From Anaerolineales bacterium UBA6663 (lineage in GTDB: Bacteria > Chloroflexota > Anaerolineae > Anaerolineales > UBA6663), in NCBI GenBank assembly GCA_002455335.1, contig DKKP01000393.1, forward strand, positions 629-22,942: a DNA stretch of 22,314 nt, read 5' to 3'. The stretch's first letter is position 1. The number at the start of each line of letters is the position of its first letter. The translations under genes were made by a program, and so were the position numbers. Below, piece after piece: positions 1-8,527 of this stretch. A model generated the notes under the pieces. That model searched no databases, was not told the DNA's origin, and saw only the letters and a list, made by a program, of their open reading frames with translations.

Positions 1-38
1 TAACCCGGAGGTCGTAGGTTCGAATCCTGCCCCCGCTA
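1..38 (+). tRNA. tRNA gene, 3' part only (possibly Met)
   Basis: The window starts inside a tRNA. The T arm is clear: stem 14-18 (GTAGG), loop 19-25 (TTCGAAT), stem 26-30 (CCTGC). The 3' acceptor strand is 31-37 (CCCCGCT) and the discriminator A is at 38. CCA is not encoded. The first bases (TAACCC) fit the 3' side of a CAT anticodon loop and stem, which suggests a methionine tRNA, but the anticodon lies outside the window. U at position 72 is not typical of initiator tRNA. The identity is therefore tentative. Confidence 0.85.
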
Positions 39-45
39 CTGACTA

Positions 46-76
46 ACACCTTGGACCACAAGTCCAAGGTGTTTTT
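46..76 (+). terminator. Intrinsic terminator of the tRNA gene
   Basis: An 11-bp perfect stem (46-56 with 62-72) with a 5-nt loop runs into a T-run at 72-76. It sits eight bases after the tRNA end and so terminates the tRNA transcript. Confidence 0.9.
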
Positions 77-122
77 GTTGTCGGGTTCCTGCCCAGGCAG
101 GGCGTCGCCGTGACGGTCAGTC

Positions 123-947
123 TTAGATCGTGTCCCAGTCGTTGGTCGTGTAGGCCTCGGCCAGCCGTTGCTCCAGGACGGCGTCGATCTTGAAAGTGAT
201 GTCGTCGATCTGGGCGATGGGCCGGAATGCCGAGACCGAGTTCATGGCGAAGGCGGAGACAAAACCGGGCAGATCGCTCAACCGCACGACCGCGCGCTTC
301 CAGGGCCTCCCTAGCCGATCCAATCCGCTGATGAGCAAACGTTGGGTGACTCCGTCCAGGGCCGGGGCCGACGGCAAGACCACCTGAGTGCCATCATAGA
401 AGCCGACGTTCCAGACTGAGCCTTCAGAGATCGAGCCTGCGGCGGTCAAGAAGAGCGCGTCGTCATAGCCGGCCGATTGCGCTCGGCGTGTCTGGTGAAA
501 CAACCCAAACGTACCGACATGCTTGATGTGCGGGAGGACCCGCTCGTATGTGACCGATACGACTCGGAGTGGCCCGCGCTCGGCCTCGAGCGGCGGGCGC
601 ACGCTCACCAACACATCCGGCCCTGCCGGATCTGCCAGATTGGCGAAATCCAGCAACCGCGAAAAGACAGTCACCCGGACCGATGCCGACGCAGCCGGTG
701 TCGGCAGGGCATGGCGGACAAGATCCCGGACCCGTTCAGCCTCGAGATCGGTGCCCAACAACTCACGGGTGCTCCGCGCAAGCCGCTCCAGATGCAGACG
801 CAGCCCCCGAACGGCGCCCTGGCGAACCTGCATCGAGGTGAAATGACCATAGTTCACCAGAGCCAGGAAATGCAGCGCGTCGGGGTCAACCGGTTCGCCG
901 TTGAGTTGGGCGTGGAAGGTAGTGTGGGCCATCGGGGACGCCGTCAC
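123..947 (-). CDS. Class IV PLP-dependent aminotransferase (PabC/BCAT-like)
   Basis: The 274-residue product belongs to fold-type IV PLP enzymes, the group of branched-chain aminotransferases, D-amino-acid transaminases and aminodeoxychorismate lyase (PabC). The likely Schiff-base lysine is Lys142 in the HIKHVGT segment. It is followed by the family blocks SEGSVWN (about 174-180) and LDGVTQ (197-202). The proposed start is a GTG whose bases overlap the TGA of the upstream gene, which suggests translational coupling; an in-frame ATG five codons later is an alternative. It is the last gene of the merR operon. The sequence does not tell whether the substrate is aminodeoxychorismate or an amino acid. 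PabC is the common default for short members, but no pabA or pabB is nearby. Confidence 0.85.
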   Translation of the reverse strand: MTASPMAHTTFHAQLNGEPVDPDALHFLALVNYGHFTSMQVRQGAVRGLRLHLERLARSTRELLGTDLEAERVRDLVRHALPTPAASASVRVTVFSRLLDFANLADPAGPDVLVSVRPPLEAERGPLRVVSVTYERVLPHIKHVGTFGLFHQTRRAQSAGYDDALFLTAAGSISEGSVWNVGFYDGTQVVLPSAPALDGVTQRLLISGLDRLGRPWKRAVVRLSDLPGFVSAFAMNSVSAFRPIAQIDDITFKIDAVLEQRLAEAYTTNDWDTI

Positions 948-1357
948 TCCGCCGTGGAGGCCGGGGGCGTCCAGGCGCTGGTTTCGATCCTGTCACACGC
1001 GATCTTGTAAATGCGCCGGATGCCACGCCCTGCGCCCTCATAGGCCCGATTGAGATATCTCAGCGACAGTCGATCGATATGTTCCTCGGCCCCTTCCTCG
1101 GTGATCTCGACGACATGTCCACGGATCGCGATGTAGCGGTAGGGATTGTCCGGGTCCGAGATCTCCACGGCCACGTGCGGCCGCTCCTCCATGTTCTTAT
1201 CTTTCAGACGGCCCTTGTGAGAATTGACGAGCACGTACTCCCCGTCGAAGTCGATCCACACGGGAGTCACCTGTGGCGTGCCGTCCGCCATCACGGTGGC
1301 GAGATGGGCAAACGAACGACGTTGAAACAAATCGAGGAAGTCGTGGGGGATGATCAT
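944..1357 (-). CDS. PPOX-class flavin/F420-binding oxidoreductase
   Basis: The 137-residue protein is a single split-barrel domain of the pyridoxamine-5'-phosphate-oxidase-like family. The characteristic run LATVMADGTPQVTPVWIDFD (about 19-38) and the following VLVNSHKGRLKDKN segment match the PPOX-class F420-dependent group common in Actinobacteria and Chloroflexota. Such proteins are small cytoplasmic dimers that bind FMN or F420 and reduce varied substrates. The true substrate cannot be read from sequence. Its stop overlaps the start of the downstream aminotransferase, and it lies 48 bp after the dehydrogenase gene in the same direction, with a GAGG ribosome site about 8 nt before the ATG. 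Confidence 0.85.
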   Translation of the reverse strand: MIIPHDFLDLFQRRSFAHLATVMADGTPQVTPVWIDFDGEYVLVNSHKGRLKDKNMEERPHVAVEISDPDNPYRYIAIRGHVVEITEEGAEEHIDRLSLRYLNRAYEGAGRGIRRIYKIACDRIETSAWTPPASTAE

Positions 1358-1405
1358 GGGTTGACCTCGTGGTTGTGCCGCTCGCTCCGGAGCGGCCGAA
1401 CGGTG

Positions 1406-2446
1406 TCACTCCGTCGAGGCGCGAACGCGCTCGAACCCTTCGATCGCGATCTTGCCGATCACGTCGCCCCGCTCGAGCCGGGCGTGCGCCAGACGCAGCG
1501 TGGTGGCGTCGATCGGCGTCAGGCGCTCGACGAGGGTGGAGTGGATCGACCCGGCGTCGACCAGGGCGGCTAGGGTCGTCAGGATCTGGTGCTGGACGAC
1601 CAGGTCGGCGGTCTGGTAGTTCGCGCGGGTGAAGATGTTTTCGCAGACGACGGTGACGCTCTTGCCGTGGAGGGCACCGAAGTTGACCGGCGCTTCGATG
1701 TCGTCGACCAGACAGATCTTGCCGAAAGGAGCGACGAGATCGACCATCGCGGGCCAATGCTGCACGACGTTCTTCAAGCACAGGATGTGATCCACCACCG
1801 GATGGCCGGCGGACTCGAGTTGTTCACGAAGCGGCTGGTGATGATCGACGACCCTGTGTGCGCCCTGGCGCAGGACCCACTCGCGCGACTCCGGTCGCGA
1901 GGCCGACCCGATCACGGTGAGCCCGGCCCATCGGGCCAGTTGGGTGGCGATCGAGCCGACCCCGCCCGCCGCGTTGATGATCAACAGCGTCTTGCCGGTA
2001 TTCGCCTGCGGCAGCGGCGCGAGACCCAGTCGCTCGAACAAGGCTTCCCACGCGGTGAGACCGGTCAACGGAAGAGCCGCCGCCTCGGCAAAGTCGAGCC
2101 GCTTCGGCTTGGGGCCGACCACTCGTTCGTCGACGACGTGGTACTCGCTGTTGGCCCCGGCGCGTCGATAGGCGCCGGCGTAATACACCGCATCGCCGGG
2201 CGCGAAGCGTTCGCACTCCGGGCCCACGGCCTCCACAATACCCGCAACGTCCCAACCCAGAATGCGCGGCTCGCGCTCCACACCTGCCCGCGGAGCCCGC
2301 ACCTTGGTGTCCACGGGATTGACGGCCACCGCCTGCACGCGCACCAGGAGGTCGCGCACGCCGGGCGCCGGCACTGTGATCTCGACGTCCACCAGGCTTT
2401 CCGGATCGTCGATCGGAAGATAGCGATACAGCCCCACGGCTTTCAT
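1406..2446 (-). CDS. Quinone-oxidoreductase-like zinc-free alcohol dehydrogenase (MDR superfamily)
   Basis: The 346-residue product is a medium-chain dehydrogenase/reductase of the NADPH:quinone reductase/YhdH-like branch. The N-terminal GroES-like half contains AVAVNPVDTKVRAP and ILGWDVAGIVEAVG. The nucleotide-binding half has INAAGGVGSIATQLAR (about 176-191). The zinc-ligand cysteines of classical ADH are absent, as expected in this branch. The start at 2446 is chosen because GAGGAG lies 7-8 nt upstream and the ATG overlaps the TGA of merR (ATGA); a longer in-frame reading has no protein homology feel and would run over merR. Co-transcription with a MerR/GyrI-type regulator suggests a role in removing reactive or xenobiotic carbonyls or quinones, which is inference. 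Confidence 0.88.
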   Translation of the reverse strand: MKAVGLYRYLPIDDPESLVDVEITVPAPGVRDLLVRVQAVAVNPVDTKVRAPRAGVEREPRILGWDVAGIVEAVGPECERFAPGDAVYYAGAYRRAGANSEYHVVDERVVGPKPKRLDFAEAAALPLTGLTAWEALFERLGLAPLPQANTGKTLLIINAAGGVGSIATQLARWAGLTVIGSASRPESREWVLRQGAHRVVDHHQPLREQLESAGHPVVDHILCLKNVVQHWPAMVDLVAPFGKICLVDDIEAPVNFGALHGKSVTVVCENIFTRANYQTADLVVQHQILTTLAALVDAGSIHSTLVERLTPIDATTLRLAHARLERGDVIGKIAIEGFERVRASTE

Positions 2447-3300
2447 CGAAGGCTCCTCAAGACCCGACGGGTGTCGCCAAGCGTCGATCGCCGGTGCACC
2501 GGGATCTGTACTTCGGCGATGGTCGTATTGGTGTCGGTGGTCGTCAGGAATTGCTCGCGCCAGGGTTGGTCGCCAATCAATTGATAGTCGTGCGTCGCGA
2601 TCCAGGCGGCCAGGGTCGCGCTGGCCTGACAAAAGCGTCCGGGCCGGCACACGTGTCGCAGCGTGGCGACCGTCTCCATCCCTACGAAATAGGAGATCGG
2701 GTAGAGCGGGTCTGTCTCGAAATCGTCCGGGACGGGGTACGCGATCTCTAGATCGATCGTCTCGTCGCACTGCTCGCAGGTGTGCCACAGCACCCAGTAG
2801 GGAAGGGCAGCCGCGTTGCGCACACCACCTTGCAGCAGATGATCCTCAAGCCGGCTGCGCACAGCGGGGATTACCGAGACGCTGGCTTCGAGCCGCTGCG
2901 AGACGACCCGCTGAGGGGCCATGGATTTAATGACCACGTCGAGCACGGGCGGCGCATCCTGTTGGTACTCGATCTGGCGCAGACGACCTTCGATCCGCGC
3001 CAGACGTTCCTGCTCCTCGGCAATGACGCCCTCGATCTGGGCTTGCTTGAGCCGGAACATGCCCCGGAGTTGATCGCATGGCAGGTGCTCGTCCAACAGA
3101 TCCGCGATCTGCTCGAGGGTAAATCCGAGTTCCTTGTAAGCCAGCACGCGATTCAAGTCGAGGAGCTGCTCAGCCGTGTAATACCGGTAGCCGCTTCCGG
3201 GATCCGTATGGGCTGGTTTGAGCAGACCAAGCTGATCGTAGTAGCGCAGGGTCTTGACGGAAATCTGACCGAGTTGTGCGAATTCGCGGATCTTGAACAT
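2443..3300 (-). CDS. MerR-family regulator with GyrI-like effector domain
   Basis: The 285-residue protein starts with a MerR winged helix (1-70), including ISVKTLRYYDQLGLLKPA and the wing SGYRYYT. A dimerising coiled coil follows (about 80-113). A C-terminal GyrI/BmrR-like ligand-binding domain (about 120-275) carries a TCEQCDET segment with two cysteines. Such regulators bind a small, often cationic or aromatic, ligand and activate promoters with overlong spacers. The promoter just upstream has exactly that geometry. It is the first gene of a four-gene operon and probably regulates its own transcription. The ligand is unknown. Confidence 0.9.
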   Translation of the reverse strand: MFKIREFAQLGQISVKTLRYYDQLGLLKPAHTDPGSGYRYYTAEQLLDLNRVLAYKELGFTLEQIADLLDEHLPCDQLRGMFRLKQAQIEGVIAEEQERLARIEGRLRQIEYQQDAPPVLDVVIKSMAPQRVVSQRLEASVSVIPAVRSRLEDHLLQGGVRNAAALPYWVLWHTCEQCDETIDLEIAYPVPDDFETDPLYPISYFVGMETVATLRHVCRPGRFCQASATLAAWIATHDYQLIGDQPWREQFLTTTDTNTTIAEVQIPVHRRSTLGDTRRVLRSLR

Positions 3301-3332
3301 CGTGTGCCTGTCCGACGGTAACGTCGTTCGAC

Positions 3333-3363
3333 ACTATAGCCTTCCCGTCGAGGGGAGAGTCAA
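3333..3363 (-). promoter_or_regulatory. MerR-type promoter with 19-bp spacer
   Basis: Read on the minus strand, TTGACT (3363-3358) and TATAGT (3338-3333) are separated by 19 bp instead of the usual 17. An imperfect dyad, CTCCCC-tcgac-GGGAAG, fills the spacer. This is the hallmark of promoters that MerR-family activators untwist. It lies about 33 bp before the merR start, so it most likely drives the merR operon under autoregulation. Confidence 0.8.
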
Positions 3364-3399
3364 GGCGTTCGCCACTGATTGGCGATGACGAACGGCCTC

Positions 3400-4617
3400 T
3401 CAACGTGATGGAGCGAGATCGGGCCGAGCGGTCTCCGTCAGGCTCACCAGCTGGTGGATATCGGTCAGGGTCGGTCGCATCGTCAGCCAGGCTACGGCGA
3501 CGTTGAGCGCCAGGCTCTCCGCGGAAGCGCGGTCTTCATCGTTGGGGATCTCGTCCAGGTCGGCCACGTGTGCCAGCCCGATCGTCCTCCGTACGATCTC
3601 GGTCGCGCCAAAGCCGGCCGTGTCCCGCAGGACGTCGCGTAGATAGCGCGCGCGATAAGTGGGTTCAGGCCATTCGATGGCGTTGCCCTCAGTCTCCCAC
3701 AACCGTAAGAACTCGGCTTCGAACGTCGTCCACGTCTCCCGGATTTGTTCCAGCAGCCAGCTCCGATAGCGCGCGCGTGTGGCGCCGAGGGCCGAGTGAT
3801 GTTCGTGGCCGGCGTAGTTCAAAACCAGGTTCGCCAGGTAAGAGCCGACGTCGTGACCGATGGGGCCGAAGAACGCGAACTCGGGGTCAATCACCCGGGT
3901 CTCGACGGCGTTCACCAATACTGAGCCGCTGTGCAGGTCGTTGTGCAACAGGGCCTGGGCGTGGGCGAGATAGGCCTGTTTGAGCGAGTGGACCTCGCTG
4001 ATGAGCGCCGCATTGGCGTGGAGCGCCGCGACCTGTTGGTCGAGCCGAGGATTCCAGCGGTTGTTCGGGTGCCGGGTGAAGGGCTGGGTAAAGACCAGAT
4101 CTTCCTGAACCTTGCACATGACCGGGTTCGTGAAGCGCTGCACCAGATGCTTCTTCTCGGCCGATGGCAGATACAGATCAGAGGTGTGAAAGAGCGTCTG
4201 CGCCATGAAGCGCCCGATGTGCCGGGCCAGGTTCGGGTACTCACGCCCGGCGATCAGGCCGGCGCGCAGGACGATGTGCTGATCCAGATCCTCGATGGCG
4301 TTCAGGTGGCGAGCTTCATCATGCCAGTACACGCGCACCGTGTGTTCAGGCGCCCAACGCGTCTCAAGCTGTAACACGTCATATTCGAGCCCGGCGCGAT
4401 CGACCGGCATCTTGAAGTCCGGATACCGCCAGGAGTGGGGCAGCGCCTGCTTGATCAGAAGCGAGCGGTGCCCGTTCGTCACGCGGAAGATGAGGTTGAC
4501 GTTGCCTTCCGTCAGCGCTTCGGCCCGCAACCCTTCGGTTGAGCCGAAGTGCGCGACGCCTTCGGCCGAGCCCCGGATGTAGTCGAGGACAGTCTGGGTG
4601 GTCAGTGGTTCAGACAT
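3400..4617 (-). CDS. mtnK: S-methyl-5-thioribose kinase
   Basis: The 405-residue product matches methylthioribose kinase in length and motifs. It has the aminoglycoside-phosphotransferase-like fold, with the catalytic HNDLHSGSVLV (Asp227) and the family-typical IDPEFAFFGPIGHD (about 243-256), where DPE replaces the DFG of other kinases. It phosphorylates 5-methylthioribose, a by-product of S-adenosylmethionine use, to the 1-phosphate in the methionine salvage pathway. The start at 4617 has a GGGGGG-type ribosome site about 12 nt upstream. The gene lies 22 bp after the ABC permease and is the last of that operon, which suggests the transporter brings in its substrate. The usual partner mtnA (isomerase) is not in the window. 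Confidence 0.92.
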   Translation of the reverse strand: MSEPLTTQTVLDYIRGSAEGVAHFGSTEGLRAEALTEGNVNLIFRVTNGHRSLLIKQALPHSWRYPDFKMPVDRAGLEYDVLQLETRWAPEHTVRVYWHDEARHLNAIEDLDQHIVLRAGLIAGREYPNLARHIGRFMAQTLFHTSDLYLPSAEKKHLVQRFTNPVMCKVQEDLVFTQPFTRHPNNRWNPRLDQQVAALHANAALISEVHSLKQAYLAHAQALLHNDLHSGSVLVNAVETRVIDPEFAFFGPIGHDVGSYLANLVLNYAGHEHHSALGATRARYRSWLLEQIRETWTTFEAEFLRLWETEGNAIEWPEPTYRARYLRDVLRDTAGFGATEIVRRTIGLAHVADLDEIPNDEDRASAESLALNVAVAWLTMRPTLTDIHQLVSLTETARPDLAPSR

Positions 4618-4639
4618 GTTCGGTCTATCCCCCCGGCGC

Positions 4640-5701
4640 TCATCGCGAGCGCGGACTTAAATAGAAGCTCAAGCCGAGCGAGGCCATCAGCACCAGGCCC
4701 TTGACGACGTCCTGCAGATACCAGGGCATGTTCAACATCGTCAATCCGTTGAGCATCACGCCGACGAAGACGGCGCCCAGGATCGTGCCGAAGACATTCG
4801 GGCGACGGGCCCCGAGCACGGCGAAGCCAAAGTAGGTCGCCGAGACACCGTCGAGAAGGTAGGTGTCACCGGCGTGCACGGCGCCGGTTCCGATGCGCGC
4901 CGCCAGGACCAGTCCACCCAGCGTCGCCAGCAGCGCGCTGAGGAGATAAGCCCAGGCGCGATAGCGATCGACGTTGACGCCGGCCAGACGCGCCGCTTCG
5001 GCGTTGCCGCCGACGGCGTACAACAGACGGCCATAGCGCGTGTGATTGAGATAGATGTGGAAACCGACCGCCACCAATGCCAGGATCAGCACCGGCACCG
5101 GAACGCCTTCGAAAGATCCGAACGCGAAGAGTCGGCCCTGACCCAGCCACAGAAACTCGGGCTGGATCTGACCGCGCGTCAGAACATGTTCGGCGCTCCA
5201 GGGGTCGGTCATGCCGCGATACACCGCGTCGCCGCCGGTGAGCGCGAGCTGCAATCCCGAGATCAGGTACAGCGTGCCCAGCGTGCCCAACAGATCCGGT
5301 ATCCGCAGGCGAACCACCAGAAGGGTGTTCAGGAGGCCAACCACCAAGCCCGCACCGAACGCGATGGGGATCGCCGCATACCACTGCAGCCGCCAGATCA
5401 CCATCAGGCTGGTCGCGAGCATCACGGCCAGGCCGGTCGTCGCGCCGACCGACGCGTCAAAGCCATTCACCACGACGGTCAACGTGACGCCGATCGCCAC
5501 GATCCCCAGGATCGAGACGGCGCGCAGGATGTCGAGGAAGTTGCTGACCGACAGGAAGTACGGGCTGGCCACCGAAAAGAAAACCAGCAGCAGCCCGACC
5601 GCCACGATCATGCCGTAGTTCAATAGGAAGCCGCGCGCGCGCGATCCGACACCCTGACCTGAGGATGCGTGAACGCCTGGCCTTGCCGATGTGGTCTTCA
5701 T
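4640..5701 (-). CDS. Sugar-type ABC transporter permease (RbsC-like)
   Basis: The 353-residue integral membrane protein has about eight to ten hydrophobic segments. It carries the BPD_transp_2 signatures of ribose/autoinducer-type permeases: GIVAIGVTLTVVVNGFDASVG near 90-110 and AVGGNAEAARLAGVNVDRYR near 230-250. It would form the membrane channel (homodimer) for the binding protein and ATPase encoded upstream. The start ATG overlaps the ATPase stop (ATGA). Being followed directly by mtnK, the transporter plausibly moves methylthioribose or a related thio-sugar. The family alone only indicates a pentose or similar monosaccharide. Confidence 0.92.
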   Translation of the reverse strand: MKTTSARPGVHASSGQGVGSRARGFLLNYGMIVAVGLLLVFFSVASPYFLSVSNFLDILRAVSILGIVAIGVTLTVVVNGFDASVGATTGLAVMLATSLMVIWRLQWYAAIPIAFGAGLVVGLLNTLLVVRLRIPDLLGTLGTLYLISGLQLALTGGDAVYRGMTDPWSAEHVLTRGQIQPEFLWLGQGRLFAFGSFEGVPVPVLILALVAVGFHIYLNHTRYGRLLYAVGGNAEAARLAGVNVDRYRAWAYLLSALLATLGGLVLAARIGTGAVHAGDTYLLDGVSATYFGFAVLGARRPNVFGTILGAVFVGVMLNGLTMLNMPWYLQDVVKGLVLMASLGLSFYLSPRSR

Positions 5702-7215
5702 ACGGGAAACCCTTCCAGTGCAGGCGCCACCCCGGTTGCAAGCTCGAGGATGGTGCGCCGGGCCGCCGGCTCAGCTCGCACGTCGCCAACGATGACGCCG
5801 CCGCGCATCACCAGCACGCGGTCAGCGATGGCCAGCACCTCGTCCAGGTCAGAGGAGGCGTAAATCACGGCAGCCTGTTCAGCAACCTGCTGGACGATGT
5901 GGAACAGGTCGCGACGGGCGCCAAGGTCGATTCCTTGAGTGGGCTCGTCGAAGAGAAGCACCCGTGGATGTCCCCCCAGCCAGCGCCCGATGACGGCCTT
6001 CTGTTGGTTGCCGCCACTGAGGTACTGCACCGCTTGTTCGGGATCAGGTGGAGTCAGGCCCACGCGCTCGATGGCCTGCGTCGTCAGTTTGAGTTCACGC
6101 GCGCGCTGAACCAGCCAGCCCCAGGCCGATACCGCCGGCAGGAAGGACAGGCTGATGTTTTCGCGCAGTGGGCGCTCGAGCCACAGCCCCTGACGGCGCC
6201 GTTCTTCCGGCACCAGATAGATGCCGGCGCGAACGGCGTCGGCGGGCTGCCGAAGCGTCACGGCCGTTCCATCCACACGGATCGACCCGGCCTCTGCGCG
6301 ATCGGCGCCGGCCAGCAGGCGGAGCAGTTCAGATTTGCCGGAACCGACCAGACCGGCCACGCCCAGGATCTCGCCGCGCCGCACGATGAAGCTGGCCGGC
6401 GCCACGTCTGGTTCACGCCTGAGGCCGACGACGTCGAGCAGAACCGGCCCGGGCTTACGGGCCATCCGGGGAGGATAGATGTCGTCGAGGCTTTGACCGA
6501 ACATGGCCGCGACGACGTCGCTCAGCGGCGTCGATTTGGGGAAGGATCCACCGACACGTCCATTGCGCAGGACCGTGATCTCATCGACCAGGTCGGCGAG
6601 CTCGCCCAGGCGGTGCGAGATGTAGATCACGCCGACGCCGCGGGCGCGCACATCGCGCAACACCGCAAAAAGCCGTTCGACCTCGGGCGTGCTGAGCGAC
6701 GCCGTCGGCTCGTCGAGGATCAGGTAGCGGACGTTGCGCGAGACGGCGCGTGCAATGAGTAGCAGCTGCTTCTCATGCAGCGACAGGCGGTCGACGTTCC
6801 ACCGAACGTCGACCTCAAGGCCGACCCGCTCGAGCGCCGCATCGGCGTCGGCGCGCAGCTGTCGGCGATTGAGCCAGACGCCCGAGGTGGGCTCAGCCAG
6901 CGTCTCGATCGCCAGGTTCTCGGCCACGCTCAGGGTCGGGATCAGGGCGCTATCAACCTCCTGGTGCACGACCTCGATCCCAAGGCGCAAGGCATCGGCC
7001 GGACTCGAAAAACGCACCGGCCGATCGTCGACTTCGATACGACCGGTGAAGTCGGTGTACACCCCGGACAGCAGTTTGATCAGCGTGCTCTTGCCGGCGC
7101 CGTTGGCCCCGACGAGCGCGTGGATCGTGCCGCCACGCACCTCGAAGCTGACCGCATCCAGCGCCACGACTCCTGGAAAGCTCTTGCCCACGCCGGTGGC
7201 TTTAAGGCTGCTCAT
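5698..7215 (-). CDS. Sugar-type ABC transporter ATPase with two nucleotide-binding domains (RbsA-like)
   Basis: The 505-residue protein has two ABC domains in tandem. Domain 1 has Walker A GANGAGKST (about 36-44) and Walker B LILDEPTASLS. Domain 2 has a degenerate Walker A GLVGSGKSELL, signature LSGGNQQKAVIGRWL and Walker B VLLFDEPTQGIDLG. This arrangement and length are typical of RbsA/MglA/XylG. In domain 1 the C-loop reads LSLHEKQLLLIAR rather than LSGGQ, as is usual in this family. It energises the permease whose start overlaps its stop. A strong hairpin lies in the 79-bp gap to the binding-protein gene. Confidence 0.94.
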   Translation of the reverse strand: MSSLKATGVGKSFPGVVALDAVSFEVRGGTIHALVGANGAGKSTLIKLLSGVYTDFTGRIEVDDRPVRFSSPADALRLGIEVVHQEVDSALIPTLSVAENLAIETLAEPTSGVWLNRRQLRADADAALERVGLEVDVRWNVDRLSLHEKQLLLIARAVSRNVRYLILDEPTASLSTPEVERLFAVLRDVRARGVGVIYISHRLGELADLVDEITVLRNGRVGGSFPKSTPLSDVVAAMFGQSLDDIYPPRMARKPGPVLLDVVGLRREPDVAPASFIVRRGEILGVAGLVGSGKSELLRLLAGADRAEAGSIRVDGTAVTLRQPADAVRAGIYLVPEERRRQGLWLERPLRENISLSFLPAVSAWGWLVQRARELKLTTQAIERVGLTPPDPEQAVQYLSGGNQQKAVIGRWLGGHPRVLLFDEPTQGIDLGARRDLFHIVQQVAEQAAVIYASSDLDEVLAIADRVLVMRGGVIVGDVRAEPAARRTILELATGVAPALEGFPV

Positions 7216-7232
7216 CGGGAACAGAAGCGCGT

Positions 7233-7264
7233 ACAGGGCCCTCGCCGTTCGGCGAGGGCCCTGT
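7233..7264 (-). repeat. 14-bp perfect hairpin between binding-protein and ATPase genes
   Basis: Positions 7233-7246 pair perfectly with 7251-7264 around a 4-nt loop. No T-run follows on the minus strand. In ABC operons such intercistronic hairpins often protect the upstream binding-protein mRNA from 3' decay, giving more binding protein than ATPase. That role is inferred here. Confidence 0.7.
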
Positions 7265-7294
7265 CGGATAAGCGGATCGAAAACACTCCAACAC

Positions 7295-8527
7295 TCATGA
7301 GCCGTTCTGGTCCGTCAGCTTGTAGATCCAATCGAACCAGACGAGCGGGCTCTCGCCGAGGGCCGGGAGAGCCTTCACGAGGCCATCGATGTCGCTGATG
7401 GCGTTCTGGCGGAGGAAGTCTTGAGTGACGAGTACAGGCGGGACGAGCAGATAGCGATCGACCGGTTCGCCGGCGATGAGGGCGGCGGCAGCGCGGACGG
7501 AGAGGCGGCCGACGCTGTAAGAGTCGGTGGCGACGGTGGCTTTCCAGGGGCTGCCCTCGGCGGTGATGACCTGGATGTCGTCGGTATTGATGTCGACGCC
7601 GTAGATGCGGTACTTGTCGGCGAGGCCAGCCTGGGTGACGGCCTGGACGGCGCCCTTGGCGAACTCGTCGTAGGTGGTGAGGATGGTGGTGGCGTTGGGG
7701 TTGGCCTTGATGGCGGCCTCGACCTGAGCCTGAGTGTCAGCGGCGGTGCTGGAGGAGACCTTGCCGACCTGAGCGACCTGCTTGATGTCGGGGTAGCGCC
7801 AGAGGATGTCCTGCCAGGAGCGGTCGCGCTTGTCGAGCGGGGCGAAGCCGTTGACGTTGACGTAGATGACCTCGCCGGCGCCGCCGATGTCGACGGCGAG
7901 CTGGCGGGCGATCAACTGGCCGATGAGGAGGTCGTCCTGTTCGATCTCAGGGACCTGGGGCAGGTTGAGGGCGGAGTCGAAGGAGACGACCTGGATGCCG
8001 GCGTCGAGGGCCTGCTGGACGACGGGGCGGAGAGCGTCGGCGCGGCCGTGGTCGATGATGATGGCGTCGACGCGCTGCTGGATGGCGGTTTCGAGGTTGG
8101 CGATCTGCTTGGCCTGATCGCCGGAGGCGCTGGAGTCGAGGAGTTCGATGCCGAGCTCCTCGGCCTGAGCCTGGGCGCCGGCGAGATAGCGCTCAAAGAA
8201 GCTGCCATCGCTCAACTCGCGCACCAACGCTACTCGGGGTTTTGCGTTGACATCTGAGAAGGGAGACGGGATCTCCACGGCGTTGACCGGAGCAGCGGTT
8301 GCGGTAGGCGCCTCAGCGGTCGAAGCAGCAGTCGCGCCGCTCTCGGCGGTGGCGGCTTCGGTCGGGGCGACGGTGGCAGGTGCCGCGGTCGGCGTCGTCG
8401 TCGGGGCAACGGTGGGAGCGGAGGTGGGCGTGACGTCCGGCTGGCAGGCGGTCAGAGCCAATGCTGCGACGATCAAAGCCTGTGCCCAGCGGCGGGACGG
8501 TCGTTCAATAACTCGACGGGATGACAT
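7295..8527 (-). CDS. Sugar-type ABC transporter substrate-binding lipoprotein
   Basis: The product has 410 residues from the chosen start. An N-terminal signal peptide ends in the lipobox LTAC, followed by an Ala/Pro/Thr-rich linker of about 60 residues and then a periplasmic-binding-protein type 1 domain (Peripla_BP_4). Motifs include QIANLETAIQQRVDAIIIDHG and IYGVDINTDDIQVI. The ATG at 8527 has GGAG about 8 nt upstream; longer in-frame starts would put about 45 unlikely residues before the signal peptide. It is the first gene of an ABC-mtnK operon controlled by a cysteine-codon leader and terminator. Ligand unknown; methylthioribose or a related S-sugar is the contextual guess. A second short Cys-containing ORF overlaps its first 23 bases. 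Confidence 0.92.
   Translation of the reverse strand: MSSRRVIERPSRRWAQALIVAALALTACQPDVTPTSAPTVAPTTTPTAAPATVAPTEAATAESGATAASTAEAPTATAAPVNAVEIPSPFSDVNAKPRVALVRELSDGSFFERYLAGAQAQAEELGIELLDSSASGDQAKQIANLETAIQQRVDAIIIDHGRADALRPVVQQALDAGIQVVSFDSALNLPQVPEIEQDDLLIGQLIARQLAVDIGGAGEVIYVNVNGFAPLDKRDRSWQDILWRYPDIKQVAQVGKVSSSTAADTQAQVEAAIKANPNATTILTTYDEFAKGAVQAVTQAGLADKYRIYGVDINTDDIQVITAEGSPWKATVATDSYSVGRLSVRAAAALIAGEPVDRYLLVPPVLVTQDFLRQNAISDIDGLVKALPALGESPLVWFDWIYKLTDQNGS

Noticed and set aside
1589..2584. 331-codon plus-strand ORF opposite the dehydrogenase gene
   Set aside because: The minus-strand frame encodes a clear MDR dehydrogenase; the opposite frame has no recognisable domain.
7421..8257. Long plus-strand ORF rich in Asp and Gly opposite the binding-protein gene
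   Set aside because: It is the antisense shadow of the GC-rich lipoprotein gene, with low-complexity DDV/GG composition and no ribosome site.
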